Shown: positions 6,873 to 15,668 of the stretch, in pieces
Position numbering within the stretch: position 1 is the stretch's first letter
How the letters are laid out: every line of letters begins with the position of its first letter
DNA from: Leptospirillum sp.
GTDB taxonomy: Bacteria > Nitrospirota > Leptospirillia > Leptospirillales > Leptospirillaceae
Length of the DNA stretch: 44,552 bases
Reading direction: 5' to 3'
NCBI GenBank assembly: GCA_027323445.1
Contig: DAHWBS010000008.1
Location: 1-44,552, forward strand
Program-made: the position numbers and the translations under genes
Notes under the pieces: model-generated
Seen by the model: the letters and a program-made list of their open reading frames with translations, nothing else
Database searches by the model: none
Told to the model about the DNA's origin: nothing

Positions 6873-7906
6873 AGCGACCAGCTTTTTGAGGCTTCCCTCA
6901 TGGAAAGTATCTGATTCAGACGGTTTGCGGCCTCTGCCTTGCGTTTTTCAAACCAGACCTTTTTCTCCACTGAAAGAATCTCAAGTTGCTCCATCATCTG
7001 TCTTGCAAGATCTTCACTTTTCATCCCCAAAAGACCGTCACAAGTCGCAAGAAGAGATCTCTCCACCGATACGTTCAACGGGAAATGATCCCTGAGACCT
7101 GCCATCCTGAAATCATCGCTCAAGAGAAGCCCTTTAAACCCCAGCCGTTTTCTGAGAAGTGTTTCGGAAATCTCGACAGATAAAGTCGCAGGCCAGTCCG
7201 GATCGATCTCCGGATACAAAACGTGAGCGGTCATCAAAGCCGGTATGCCCCATGAGATGGCCCGACTGAAAGGGTGAATTTCCCGTTTCTCAAGAACATC
7301 CATGGGAGCGGATACAACAGGCAGGGCAAAATGAGAGTCGAGATGGGTATCTCCATGGCCTGGAAAGTGTTTTCCGCAAGGGATCACTCCACCCAGGGAA
7401 AGGCCTTGGGAAAAACTCATGGCGTAACAAAAAGCCATCTCCGGATCGGAGGAAAAAGAACGATCTCCGATCACAGGGTTATCCGGATTTGAGTCAACGT
7501 CAAAAACAGGAGCAAAATCCATGTCGATATCAAGGGATGCAAGGGCCCGACCCAACTCATAGCCTGCCTTGAAAAGACCCGGAACTCCACCTGTCCGGGA
7601 AAGATCTCTCATGGGCGGAAGACTGGGAACACCCTCATGGAGGCGCGCAACCCTCCCACCCTCCTGATCGATTGCCAGAATCACCGGAGCAGGCGCCAGA
7701 ACTCCACGGATCTCCCTGATCAGGCTCCGAAGCCTTTGAAGGGAGTTGGGGGAAGAGGGAGAATCAATATTTTCCGAAAACAGAACGACGCCGGAAGGCC
7801 TCAGATCTTCCAGGAAAATTCGGTCGGCAGCGCTTAGGTCCAGACCAGGAAGACTCACCCAGAGAAAGACTCCGGGACCATCATCGAATGCCCCCCGGAG
7901 ACTCAA
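6869..7906 (-). CDS. nagZ: beta-N-acetylhexosaminidase, glycoside hydrolase family 3
   Basis: Removes N-acetylglucosamine from muropeptides during peptidoglycan recycling in the cytoplasm. 345 aa matches the single-domain NagZ size. It has LAIDQEGGRVARL, the family signature GKHFPGHGDTHLDSH and the nucleophile region LLSDDFRMAGL. The start is a TTG overlapping the rdgB stop. A downstream start would cut the first beta strand (VFLWVSLPGLDL), so TTG is preferred. The stop overlaps the murI start, so the two cell-wall genes are probably co-translated. Confidence 0.9.
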   Translation of the reverse strand: MSLRGAFDDGPGVFLWVSLPGLDLSAADRIFLEDLRPSGVVLFSENIDSPSSPNSLQRLRSLIREIRGVLAPAPVILAIDQEGGRVARLHEGVPSLPPMRDLSRTGGVPGLFKAGYELGRALASLDIDMDFAPVFDVDSNPDNPVIGDRSFSSDPEMAFCYAMSFSQGLSLGGVIPCGKHFPGHGDTHLDSHFALPVVSAPMDVLEKREIHPFSRAISWGIPALMTAHVLYPEIDPDWPATLSVEISETLLRKRLGFKGLLLSDDFRMAGLRDHFPLNVSVERSLLATCDGLLGMKSEDLARQMMEQLEILSVEKKVWFEKRKAEAANRLNQILSMREASKSWSL

Positions 7907-8508
7907 GAAACACCGCCCAGAAGCAACTTGAGCTTTGGAATCATGTCCATAACCGCCCTTGCCCTGTGGGAGATTGCATTTTTGACCGAGGCAGGAAGAA
8001 TCCCAAAAGTAACCTGATACTTCTCCGGAATAAAGAGAGGGTCATATCCGAATCCGCCCTCACCGAGAAGACCTTTCGTCATTCGCCCTTCGATCACTCC
8101 TTCCGATGTTGCCAGAAGCTTCCCGCTCCCCCCTTCGACAAGAACAAGGACCGACCGGAATCGGGCCGACCTGTTCTCCACACCCTTGAGCTCTTTCAGG
8201 AGTGCATGGCAGTTTTCAAGCGACGTGGCCTCCGGTCCTGAAAAACGGGCGGAGATGATTCCCGGAAGCCCTCCAAGGGCATCGACCTCAAGGCCGGAAT
8301 CATCTCCCAAAATCCATCCGTTCAGATGGGGTGCAACAGCGCGAGCCTTGATAAGCGCATTTTCAAGGTAGGAGTTTCCGTTTTCAGGGGGAAAATTCGT
8401 GTCGGGCGGAGCGGGTAAAAGTGCCCACTCCGGACCGAAAAGAGTCCCAAGCTCCGACAGTTTGTGAAGATTGGCCGTAGCAACCGTAATGACGGGACGA
8501 TTTGACAT
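7903..8508 (-). CDS. rdgB: non-canonical purine NTP pyrophosphatase (ITP/XTP/dITP, RdgB/HAM1)
   Basis: Hydrolyses deaminated purine nucleotides to monophosphates, keeping inosine and xanthine out of DNA and RNA. 201 aa. It has TVATANLHKLSEL near the N-terminus, DDSGLEVDALGGLPGI, ARFSG, GEGGFGYDPLFIPE and SHRARA. The ATG at 8508 forms a TGATG overlap with the rph stop; a GTG one codon earlier is the alternative. The rph-rdgB pairing is widespread in bacteria. Confidence 0.93.
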   Translation of the reverse strand: MSNRPVITVATANLHKLSELGTLFGPEWALLPAPPDTNFPPENGNSYLENALIKARAVAPHLNGWILGDDSGLEVDALGGLPGIISARFSGPEATSLENCHALLKELKGVENRSARFRSVLVLVEGGSGKLLATSEGVIEGRMTKGLLGEGGFGYDPLFIPEKYQVTFGILPASVKNAISHRARAVMDMIPKLKLLLGGVS

Positions 8509-9266
8509 CACGCATTCCGGGTATCATTGGCCAGAGGCTCCGGAAAACGGAATATCTCCTGCTGGGCCTTGATGATCTGTGCGATACCGGATTCCCCGAG
8601 TGCCAGCAGGCTGTCCAGCTCTTTTTTGGAAAAGGGCTTCTCTTCCGCCGTTCCCTGAATTTCCACAAAGGCTCCCTTGCCGGTCATGACGATATTCATA
8701 TCCGTCTCCGCACCGCTGTCTTCCAGATAGCAAAGGTCGAGACGGGGATCCCCCTCCACGACACCCACAGAAACCGCTCCAAGGTAATCGGATACCGGCC
8801 ACTGGGTTATGAGCCCTGCCTTCATAAGCTGGGAAAAGGCCAGACACATTGCGACAAAACCTCCATTGATCGAAGCGGTCCTGGTCCCACCATCGGCCTG
8901 AAGAACGTCGCAGTCCACGGTGAGTGTCCGCTGGCCAATCCGGGAGGGAATCACTACAGAACGCAGGCTTCTTCCCACAAGACGCTGGATCTCCTGGGTT
9001 CGACCAGTCTGCTTGCCTCTTGCGGCCTCCCGGGAATTTCTTTCATGGGTTGCACGCGGGAGCATTCCGTATTCGGCGGTGACCCAGCCTTTCCCCTGAT
9101 CTTTTAAAAATGGGGGAACCCGTTCCTCGACGCTCACCGTGCAAAGGACCCGGGTCTGCCCCATTTCCACAAGAACGGAACCCTCTGCATACAGGTTTAC
9201 CCCTGGGGTCATTTTCAACAGTCTCAATTCATCATTTCTGCGTCCGTCAGGACGTGGCATCGACAT
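8508..9266 (-). CDS. rph: ribonuclease PH
   Basis: Phosphorolytic 3'-to-5' exoribonuclease that trims tRNA 3' ends. 252 aa from the chosen start. It begins [11 protein letters not shown] and has [30 protein letters not shown], the phosphate-binding area [27 protein letters not shown] and DLCYLEDS. The ATG at 9266 (MSMPRPDG) has AGGGG about 8 nt upstream. The ORF track start at 9299 adds residues not typical of the family. It is the first gene of the operon. Confidence 0.94.
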   Translation of the reverse strand: MSMPRPDGRRNDELRLLKMTPGVNLYAEGSVLVEMGQTRVLCTVSVEERVPPFLKDQGKGWVTAEYGMLPRATHERNSREAARGKQTGRTQEIQRLVGRSLRSVVIPSRIGQRTLTVDCDVLQADGGTRTASINGGFVAMCLAFSQLMKAGLITQWPVSDYLGAVSVGVVEGDPRLDLCYLEDSGAETDMNIVMTGKGAFVEIQGTAEEKPFSKKELDSLLALGESGIAQIIKAQQEIFRFPEPLANDTRNA

Positions 9267-9340
9267 GGGCATTCCCCTGATTCGTAAGATTGTTACCAAT
9301 GGATTCTATCCGGTTGGACCGAGAACCTCCGCGAACCACC

Positions 9341-9370
9341 ATCCTACACTCGAGACGGAAGCATTGCCAA
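9341..9370 (-). promoter_or_regulatory. possible promoter of the rph operon
   Basis: On the minus strand, TTGGCA and TAGGAT are separated by 18 nt, about 75 nt ahead of the rph start. No other better-matching pair was noticed in this gap. Confidence 0.4.
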
Positions 9371-9524
9371 GGGATCGATCCGCCCTTCCTCCTCCTGCCT
9401 TATGCGGTATGATCAGGCTTTAGCCATGGGGAGAACAGGGGGAATTTGAGTTTTATGTCAACACCTGGGCGAAATACGATAATGCAGGCACCGAACCGGT
9501 ACTGCTGGAATGGGGAGAAAACCG

Positions 9525-9719
9525 ATGAATCCAAACGACGATATCGCCAACGCACGAGACCCCGATTTACGTGCTTCGCTTGCCGCTATGCAGCGTGCCG
9601 CCCTTCTGGCCAGACAAACAGCTATACAAACCGATACGGGCATTGTCATCATTCAAAATGGGCAATTGGTTCATCTTTCAGCGCAAGAACTGCGGAAGAA
9701 CGTTGAGAACAAAAAGTAG
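9525..9719 (+). CDS. small conserved hypothetical protein upstream of hsdM remnant (64 aa)
   Basis: Begins MNPNDDIANARDPDLRASL and continues with an Ala/Gln-rich helix (AAMQRAALLARQTAIQ), then a strand-like TGIVIIQNGQLVHLSAQELR. It resembles, from memory, a family of short proteins in accessory loci, but I cannot name a function. GGGGAGA about 7 nt before the ATG at 9525 makes this start better than 9510. The hsdM remnant begins 2 nt after its stop, so it was probably the first gene of a type I restriction-modification operon. Confidence 0.6.
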   Translation: MNPNDDIANARDPDLRASLAAMQRAALLARQTAIQTDTGIVIIQNGQLVHLSAQELRKNVENKK

Positions 9720-9721
9720 AT

Positions 9722-9824
9722 ATGCCTCAACTCGACCAAAAACAACTGGGCAACACCCTCTGGGCATCGCCGACCAACTGAGCGGAGCGATGAGCGCCGA
9801 CAATTTTCGTGATTGCATGCCGTC
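9722..9824 (+). pseudogene. hsdM: remnant of type I restriction methyltransferase N-terminus
   Basis: The frame from the ATG reads MPQLDQKQLGNTLWA, the conserved N-terminus of HsdM, then hits a stop at 9779-9781. A single missing base near 9765 restores the expected continuation IADQLSGAMSADNFRDCM, after which similarity fades. The remaining roughly 400 residues (SAM-binding and NPPF motifs) are absent. It is a frameshifted, truncated relic with no hsdS or hsdR nearby. Confidence 0.72.
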
Positions 9825-9834
9825 CTGGCCAAGC

Positions 9835-10107
9835 CACTTGAGTTCCACCAGTTGATTTCTGAGGTATCTGGGATTGGCAACCGTTTCGACGCCATCCAGG
9901 ATGGCAATGGTCATGAGCTCGCTCAGGCCCCACTCAAAAGCGCCTATCTCTGGTCCACACTCTCGCTGTACGGATTCTATTTCTAGAGTGACGGAGGAGG
10001 GAAATCCTGAAAGTGCTGTAAATTTCATCCCGAGAAGGGATATGGACATCCTCAACCTTATTGCCGTATAAGACATCTTTGGCATATAATGTGTAAGTGA
10101 AATCCAT
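9835..10107 (-). pseudogene. frameshifted orphan ORF of unknown function
   Basis: Two overlapping minus-strand frames appear to be one broken gene. The first reads MDFTYTLYAKDVLYGNKVED and HIPSRDEIYSTF; near 10018 the reading shifts to SGFPSSVTLEIESVQ, then AFEWGLSELMTIAILDGVET and VANPRYLRNQLVELKWLG. It then runs into the hsdM relic, which suggests a deletion junction near 9830. I recognise no family. A chance open frame is possible, and confidence is low. Confidence 0.35.
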
Positions 10108-10236
10108 GGGAGCTTTTCTTGACTTCGCCGGCCACCAAAAAAGCACGGCAGAATATCTGGTGTTTGCCTTTTTCGTGAATTCCTGGCTCCTCTTCGATCC
10201 CCTCAAACAGACCTAACAAGGACCCCAGAAAAACTC

Positions 10237-12201
10237 ATGATCAGTCTTGTCAATCTTTCAAAACACTATCCGACTCGTACTCTCTTCGACAATCTCTCCC
10301 TAAAAATCAGTCTCCGGGAACGAATGGCCATTGTTGGTCCAAACGGAGCCGGAAAGTCTTCTCTTTTGAAGATGATTGCAGGACAGCTGGAGCCCGACTC
10401 CGGTCAAGTCATCCTCCCTGTCTCCGCCAGAATCGGCTATCTTCCCCAGGACCTTGAAATTGTATCGGATCGGACAGCGGTCGGAGAGGTTGTGGGAGGA
10501 GATGCGACCCTCATGGAGGTCGAGGATGAAATGAAACGCATCGAAACCAGGCTCTCGGACCAGGATTTCCAGAATGACCCGGGGTATCAAAAGATGCTTG
10601 TCCGCTATGGGGATTTACAAACCCGCTTCGGAGCCCTTGGAGGATTCGAACAGGAAGCTCGCGCCAGAAAAATTCTCAACGGACTGAATTTTTCCAGCCG
10701 GCAGATGGATATGCGGGTCGAAGAGCTTTCCGGCGGATGGCGCATGCGGGTTGCCCTGGCCAAAACGCTCATTACCGAACCGGACATTCTTCTTCTTGAT
10801 GAGCCCACCAATCATCTGGACATTCCCTCCATCGAATGGCTGGAAGGATTTCTCAACGAGTTTTCCGGATCGGTCCTCCTGATTTCCCATGACAGAACGT
10901 TCATGAACAATGTCGTCAACGGTGTCATCGAGCTCTCAAGCGGTCGAGCGACCGTTTACGCAGGCCATTATGACCATTACATCGAAGAAAAGGCTTCCCG
11001 TCAGGAAGCTCTTGAAACCGCCTACGAACGCCAACAGGGAGAAATTGCCCGAATCGAATCCTTTGTGGAACGATTCCGGGCAAAGGCATCCAAGGCTACA
11101 CAGGCCCAGTCCCGCCTCAAGGCCCTTGAAAAAATGGAGCGGATCGAGCTTGACTCCCAGGAGAAAACCGTCAAGTTCAAGTTTCCACAGCCACAGCGCT
11201 CAGGTAATATTGTCGTTTCCCTGAAAGGGGTAACAAAGGGATTCGAGGGACGGACCATTATTCCATCCCTGGACCTTGTCATTCACAGAAGTGTCAAGGT
11301 TGCCCTTGTAGGACCAAACGGAGCCGGAAAATCAACCCTGTTGCGAATGCTCGCCGGAGTAATGCATCCGGACCAGGGGTCGATCATCCCCGGAGCGAAT
11401 GTCACAATCACCTACTTTGCACAACACCAGCTCGAAACACTCGACCCGCACCATACGGTTCTTGAGTCCATGGAATCCCAGGCTCCGGACTCCGAAACAC
11501 AGACCAAGATACGGAGCCTTCTTGGAGCATTCCTCTTCCGAAAGGATGAAGTGACCAAAAAGGTCGGAGTTCTTTCCGGCGGAGAAAAAAGCCGTCTGGC
11601 ACTTGCAAGGATGCTTCTGGTGCCGGCAAACTTCATACTTCTCGATGAACCGACCAACCATCTTGATATCGCCTCCCGGGAATGTCTTGAGTTCGCCCTT
11701 CAGTCCTACGGAGGAACACTCATATTCATTACCCATGACAGACATCTCATCGAAACGGTCGCAACGGACATCATCGAGGTTCTTCCCGGCAAGGTCACCC
11801 CTCTGTGGAACACCCCCTACGAAGCCTATGTTGCCAAAAGACGCGCAGAATCCGGTGGGCAACAAATGCCCCCCAGTCTGACAAGAGAATCCGATCAACC
11901 AGGCAAAGACACGATCGCCAAAAGCGGCCAAGTGCAAAAAGCACCGGCAAAAAACAGTTCAAACAACCACGAGCGGGATCTCATGAAGATCCGGTTATCC
12001 CGGATCGAGCAAGAAATGGAATCGATTACCCAGAAGATCACCTCCCTTGAGGAGGAAATCGCATCCCGTGTTTCCGGACAAATGGACTACAAAACCAAAA
12101 GCGATATTAAAAAAATAGAGATCAAAATCAATGAGTCCAGAAAATCACTTGATGCGCTGACGCTGGAGTGGGACAAGCTTGCCGAAATAATCTCTCGATA
12201 A
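10237..12201 (+). CDS. ABC-F family ATPase (translation factor / ribosome-associated)
   Basis: 654 aa with two ABC domains and no membrane segments, the hallmark of ABC-F proteins that act at the ribosomal E site. Domain 1: [16 protein letters not shown] (Walker A), [27 protein letters not shown]. Domain 2: [44 protein letters not shown]. Between them lies the charged helical linker ([19 protein letters not shown]). Residues about 570-654 form a C-terminal coiled coil ([20 protein letters not shown]) like Uup and YheS. The DHH gene follows 22 nt downstream. I cannot say which ABC-F subtype it is. Confidence 0.9.
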   Translation: MISLVNLSKHYPTRTLFDNLSLKISLRERMAIVGPNGAGKSSLLKMIAGQLEPDSGQVILPVSARIGYLPQDLEIVSDRTAVGEVVGGDATLMEVEDEMKRIETRLSDQDFQNDPGYQKMLVRYGDLQTRFGALGGFEQEARARKILNGLNFSSRQMDMRVEELSGGWRMRVALAKTLITEPDILLLDEPTNHLDIPSIEWLEGFLNEFSGSVLLISHDRTFMNNVVNGVIELSSGRATVYAGHYDHYIEEKASRQEALETAYERQQGEIARIESFVERFRAKASKATQAQSRLKALEKMERIELDSQEKTVKFKFPQPQRSGNIVVSLKGVTKGFEGRTIIPSLDLVIHRSVKVALVGPNGAGKSTLLRMLAGVMHPDQGSIIPGANVTITYFAQHQLETLDPHHTVLESMESQAPDSETQTKIRSLLGAFLFRKDEVTKKVGVLSGGEKSRLALARMLLVPANFILLDEPTNHLDIASRECLEFALQSYGGTLIFITHDRHLIETVATDIIEVLPGKVTPLWNTPYEAYVAKRRAESGGQQMPPSLTRESDQPGKDTIAKSGQVQKAPAKNSSNNHERDLMKIRLSRIEQEMESITQKITSLEEEIASRVSGQMDYKTKSDIKKIEIKINESRKSLDALTLEWDKLAEIISR

Positions 12202-12223
12202 ATACATCACATGGAGAACTGAC

Positions 12224-13117
12224 ATGTCCCTGAACCAAAAAAACGAGGCCTCCACCACTCAAGCGCCTGTCGTTGTCTTTTACCACCAAGAGTGCTCCGA
12301 CGGGTTTGGGGCCGCCCTTTCGGCATGGCTTAAATATGCGGACAAAACCCCAATCACCCTCACTCCGTTGTCTTACGGAGACACACTTCCCGCTCTTCCG
12401 ACCGCTTCCGATGTCTATATTCTCGATTTTTCACTTCCAGTCGACGTTTTTCTCGAACTCCGGAAAAACAACTTCAGGGTTTCCATGATCGACCATCATC
12501 AGACCGCCCAGGAACATTACGGACAATTCTTTGCAGGCGATAGGGATATCATCTTCGACATGAACCACTCTGGAGCCGCCCTGGCCTGGCTTCACTTTCA
12601 CCCGGGCACAAAAGTGCCCGCCCTTATCCGCTATATTGAGGACAAGGACCTTTGGACATGGAAACTCCCCGGAAGTCTCGAAATCAACTCGGCGCTGGCC
12701 TCCCACCCGATGGATTTCGCCCTCTGGAACCGATTTCTTGTCGAGCTTGAAAACAGTCCTCCTGAAGAAACCGGTCTCTACAAGGAAGGCTCGGCCATCT
12801 TGAGATATCAGGAAAGGCTCCTGGGGCAGGCGATCAAGAATACCGGAACAATGGGGAGACTGGATCAGGGGGAGGAAGGATTTTTCGTCAACAGCCCAAT
12901 TTTAAACTCTGAAATCGGTGGAAGGGCCAAAACATTCAGCAATATGGTCGGAATATGGTCCGTCAAGCCTGATGGTCGGGTCTCGTACAGCCTGAGGTCG
13001 AGCGATGGAGGTCCCGATGTCGCCAGAATCGCCCAACGCTTTGGCGGCGGCGGACATAAAAGGGCAGCAGGATTCATCGTTGACCAAATTGTTCACACAC
13101 CGCTCCCTCCCAAATAA
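12224..13117 (+). CDS. DHH-family phosphoesterase
   Basis: 297 aa. The N-terminus has YHQECSDGFGAALSAWL (metal-binding Asp) and then DFSLPVDVF. The signature DHH lies in MIDHHQTAQEHYG and the DHHA1-type C-terminus has RFGGGGHKRAAGF. Related proteins hydrolyse nanoRNA, cyclic dinucleotides or pAp using Mn2+; the substrate cannot be told from sequence. It uses an ATG with TGGAG upstream and probably forms an operon with the ABC-F gene. A strong hairpin sits immediately after the stop, shared with convergent hsp20. Confidence 0.85.
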   Translation: MSLNQKNEASTTQAPVVVFYHQECSDGFGAALSAWLKYADKTPITLTPLSYGDTLPALPTASDVYILDFSLPVDVFLELRKNNFRVSMIDHHQTAQEHYGQFFAGDRDIIFDMNHSGAALAWLHFHPGTKVPALIRYIEDKDLWTWKLPGSLEINSALASHPMDFALWNRFLVELENSPPEETGLYKEGSAILRYQERLLGQAIKNTGTMGRLDQGEEGFFVNSPILNSEIGGRAKTFSNMVGIWSVKPDGRVSYSLRSSDGGPDVARIAQRFGGGGHKRAAGFIVDQIVHTPLPPK

Positions 13118-13118
13118 A

Positions 13119-13141
13119 AACGGGGGGCATTGCCCCCCGTT
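13119..13141. terminator. strong hairpin between convergent DHH and hsp20 genes
   Basis: AACGGGGGGC-att-GCCCCCCGTT is a perfect 10-bp GC-rich stem directly after the DHH stop. An A-run precedes it, so the minus strand reads into T residues. It works best as a terminator for hsp20. Confidence 0.8.
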
Positions 13142-13176
13142 CACTTAACTACAGATCTTCAGATCCTGAATCACAA

Positions 13177-13650
13177 TCATCCAACCTGAATTTCAACAAC
13201 CTTCGGCTTGGCTTCCGCCCTTTTCCCGATCCGGACATCCAGAATACCGTCACGCATCTGGGCTGAAACAGAAGCTCCGTCGGCATCATCCGGCATGACA
13301 AAAGACCGATAGAACTTTCCGGTAATCCGCTCAACCCGGTGATAGGTCTTTCCATCGCCTTCTTCCGTTTTCCGGGTGCGTTCTCCGGATATGGACAGAA
13401 CACCGCTTTCGATTACAACCTTCACGGCTTCCTTCTTCACATCAGGAAGCTCTGCAATAACGTGATAGGCAGCCTCGTCCTCTGCGATATCCACCACCGG
13501 CGCCCAGTCAGCCACAGCCGCCTCGGACTTTTTCAACTCTCCATTTTCTCTGCGTTCGAACGGCCGACCAAAGACCGGGGTCAAACGACGTCCAAGTGCT
13601 TCCAGTTCCCTGACAGGATCCCAACGAAGAGTGCCATTTAGCGTGTTCAT
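13177..13650 (-). CDS. small heat-shock protein, Hsp20/alpha-crystallin family
   Basis: ATP-independent holdase that binds unfolding proteins. 157 aa. It has an N-terminal arm (MNTLNGTLRWDPVRELEAL), then the alpha-crystallin domain from about residue 45 (WAPVVDIAEDEAAYHVIAELP), with the conserved GVLSISGERTR and the GxLxI-type loop DGILDVRIGKR. GGAGGT 6 nt before the ATG at 13650 decides the start; the track start at 13677 is upstream of it. A near-perfect sigma70 promoter lies about 115 nt upstream. Confidence 0.92.
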   Translation of the reverse strand: MNTLNGTLRWDPVRELEALGRRLTPVFGRPFERRENGELKKSEAAVADWAPVVDIAEDEAAYHVIAELPDVKKEAVKVVIESGVLSISGERTRKTEEGDGKTYHRVERITGKFYRSFVMPDDADGASVSAQMRDGILDVRIGKRAEAKPKVVEIQVG

Positions 13651-13736
13651 CTCAAACCTCCAAATCCTGACGGCCAAGAAACCTGACCGAAGTTCATAAC
13701 TTATAGGGGCAACCAGCTTATCTGCCCTCCACCTTC

Positions 13737-13749
13737 GGGGATTATCCCC
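13737..13749. terminator. small hairpin at the end of the pseudouridine synthase gene
   Basis: GGGG-attat-CCCC spans the stop codon of the minus-strand pseudouridine synthase gene and lies in the hsp20 leader. Weak on its own. Confidence 0.3.
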
Positions 13750-14608
13750 CTTTCTCTTTCACCCCTATTATATCCCCTCTTTTTATTCTGTCAAGTATTA
13801 TGTCAATACTGAATCCGCCATCCCCTCCAAAATGGGAGGTCACATCCCAGATTCCCCCTATGTTTTTCATCCCTTCCTCTCCCAGACAGAGGTCCCCGAA
13901 ACGGGTCCGGATCAGATGAAGGATATTATATCCAAGCCCCGACAGGATTTTACGGATCTCCCGGTTTTTACCTTCGCAAAGGGTGATATCGATCCAGGTT
14001 GTTCTCTCATTGGCTTTCGCGACCTTGACCGTGGGAGCCAGAAAGCCCCACGGTCTGCCCGCATCCCCTTTTGTGACAAGCTCCAGATCTTTCTCTTTCA
14101 TGGCCGGCCTGACCTGAACACGGTACGTTCGGGGAATCTCGAATGCGGGGTCCAGAAGAGGCGAAAGCTCCCCTGGACGACTTGTCAGCAATATCAGCCC
14201 GGAAGAAGCCATATCAAGCCTTCCCAGTGGAGTAATTTTTCCAGAAAACCCGTTTCCCCAAGGGCTTTTCTCAATCAGTCGACCGATTTCCCGATCTTTT
14301 CTTTCCGGATCCTGGCCGACAAGAATTCCCCTCGGCTTGTTCATGGCCAGAACCAGGTAGGGCGCAGGTGAAATTCTTTTACCATCGAGACTGATATCAG
14401 GGAACCCCCCAATAGGCGCCGAAAAAACAAGATCCGGAGAAGACAGAACTTGCCCATGCCAGGAAATCCGGCCATTCCTGATCATCCTGAGTGTTTCCTG
14501 ACGCGAGGCAATTCCTGTTTTTGAAAACCATCGGTCAATCGTATGAGAGATATTTTGGGGTGCGGATTTTGGTCGATCCACAGGAAAGCCCTTTCTGTAA
14601 TAGTTCAT
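13742..14608 (-). CDS. pseudouridine synthase, RsuA/RluB/RluE/RluF family
   Basis: Isomerises a specific uridine in rRNA. 288 aa. It has an N-terminal S4 RNA-binding domain (residues about 25-60: RWFSKTGIASRQETLRMIRN) and the catalytic loop GRLDMASSGLILLT with the essential Asp. The C-terminal motif is EGKNREIRKILSGLGY, followed by LIRTRFGDL. It is closest to RluB or RsuA in layout, but the target position cannot be assigned. The ATG at 14608 has AGAGGA about 14 nt upstream. Its 3' end carries the hsp20 promoter. Confidence 0.88.
   Translation of the reverse strand: MNYYRKGFPVDRPKSAPQNISHTIDRWFSKTGIASRQETLRMIRNGRISWHGQVLSSPDLVFSAPIGGFPDISLDGKRISPAPYLVLAMNKPRGILVGQDPERKDREIGRLIEKSPWGNGFSGKITPLGRLDMASSGLILLTSRPGELSPLLDPAFEIPRTYRVQVRPAMKEKDLELVTKGDAGRPWGFLAPTVKVAKANERTTWIDITLCEGKNREIRKILSGLGYNILHLIRTRFGDLCLGEEGMKNIGGIWDVTSHFGGDGGFSIDIILDRIKRGDIIGVKEKGG
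13767..13794 (-). promoter_or_regulatory. near-consensus sigma70 promoter of hsp20
   Basis: Read on the minus strand, TTGACA and TATAAT are both perfect, with a 16-nt spacer. The promoter lies inside the last codons of the upstream pseudouridine synthase gene and would give an hsp20 leader of about 110 nt. No CIRCE-like or sigma32-like element was recognised. Confidence 0.72.
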
Positions 14609-14713
14609 TCATTTTTAATTAATCCTCTAAAAAAGCTGAAAAAGCTTGTTTTCAGTCAAATACGTCAAATTTCCCTTTGAATCAAAATGCAGATCTGATG
14701 ATCTCGTTTTTTC

Positions 14714-14743
14714 TTGACCAGACTCAATCGATCACTTTATAAT
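14714..14743 (+). promoter_or_regulatory. promoter of the lytic transglycosylase gene
   Basis: TTGACC and TATAAT are separated by 18 nt. The start point would be near 14750, about 60 nt before the ATG. Confidence 0.6.
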
Positions 14744-14768
14744 AGAAAAACCTAAGAGATAAAATTTG

Positions 14769-14786
14769 GAATTCCCTCTGGAATTC
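14769..14786. repeat. inverted repeat in the transglycosylase leader
   Basis: GAATTCC-ctct-GGAATTC is a perfect 7-bp inverted repeat between the likely transcription start and the ribosome site (AAAGGA). It could be an operator or an RNA hairpin. Confidence 0.4.
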
Positions 14787-14810
14787 GTTTGATAAACCGA
14801 AAGGACCATC

Positions 14811-15425
14811 ATGAACTGGCTAATCACTCAATCCGTGTCTTGGTGTATCGGAGCACACCTTCTGGCGTCATCTGTGCCCTATCAGGCAACTATTACAAAA
14901 ATAGCCTGCACCCATCATGTAAATCCGACTCTGGTTGCCGCCATCATAGAAAAAGAATCGGGATTTCATCGGCGGAAGAAGCGAGTCGAGCCTTCCATTC
15001 ACGATGTTTCAAGGGGGCTTATGCAGATCACTCTTGGAACGGCCAGGATGATGGGGTTTCGGGGGAATCCCGAAAGACTCTACTCTCCAGTCGTGAACAT
15101 TCACTACGGAGTTCGCTATCTGGCCTATCTGCTGAAACGCTACCCGTCGGGGGAAGATGCGATTGCTGCCTACAATGACGGCCGCCCGCACTTTAAGCGG
15201 GGGCATTATGCAAACTCACGTGGGGGATATTCCGTACAGCGTTATGTCAGCGATGTCCTCAGAAACACCAAAAATCTCATGATCGCATCCGTTAACAGCT
15301 GGGACTTCGAGAACCATCTGGGATTTATGGGAGAACGATCTCCCTCATTGAACTCCCGCTGGCTTCTGGCCGACATTGGGCTTTCCAGGAATAACAGTCT
15401 TGGGAACCACAGGACGGGATTTTAG
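14811..15425 (+). CDS. lytic transglycosylase, SLT domain
   Basis: Cleaves the MurNAc-GlcNAc bond of peptidoglycan to form anhydro-muropeptides. 204 aa. A hydrophobic N-terminus (LITQSVSWCIGAHLLASSV) may be an export signal. The SLT domain follows: catalytic Glu in IIEKESGFH, SRGLMQITLGTARMMGF, NIHYGVRYLAYLLKRY and IAAYNDG. AAAGGA sits before the ATG. The last 27 codons overlap the convergent gene at 15345-15668, an uncommon arrangement. Confidence 0.87.
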   Translation: MNWLITQSVSWCIGAHLLASSVPYQATITKIACTHHVNPTLVAAIIEKESGFHRRKKRVEPSIHDVSRGLMQITLGTARMMGFRGNPERLYSPVVNIHYGVRYLAYLLKRYPSGEDAIAAYNDGRPHFKRGHYANSRGGYSVQRYVSDVLRNTKNLMIASVNSWDFENHLGFMGERSPSLNSRWLLADIGLSRNNSLGNHRTGF

Positions 15426-15668
15426 GTGAGTGTTCCGATACTTGAAATAAGCACCAGCGTTGGCAATAAAGGCATCGACGCTGGACTCCATCTTCCGGTG
15501 CTCCATCGATTCATAAAAAAGGACAAGCCCTGAAAGAATCACCGCCCCACCGAGCGTCAGAGCGACAACCGACCTGATTTGATGGCGTATACCAAGCCCC
15601 AGAACGAGCGACACGATCCCCAAAGCGATCACTAAAGTCGCAAGGCTTAAAAACAAAAGCATTGTCAT
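15345..15668 (-). CDS. hypothetical two-helix membrane protein (107 aa)
   Basis: The start at 15668 (MTMLLFLSLATLVIALGIVS) has GGGAG 5 nt upstream, better than 15704 or 15686. Two hydrophobic segments follow (residues about 3-25 and 33-53: VVALTLGGAVILSGLVLFYES). A polar tail (HRKMESSVDAFIANAGAYFK) ends in a basic, proline-rich stretch. No family is recognised. Its 3' end overlaps the transglycosylase gene tail to tail by 81 nt. The tail beyond about residue 85 is low-complexity, so the overlap may be tolerated easily. Confidence 0.6.
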   Translation of the reverse strand: MTMLLFLSLATLVIALGIVSLVLGLGIRHQIRSVVALTLGGAVILSGLVLFYESMEHRKMESSVDAFIANAGAYFKYRNTHLKSRPVVPKTVIPGKPNVGQKPAGVQ

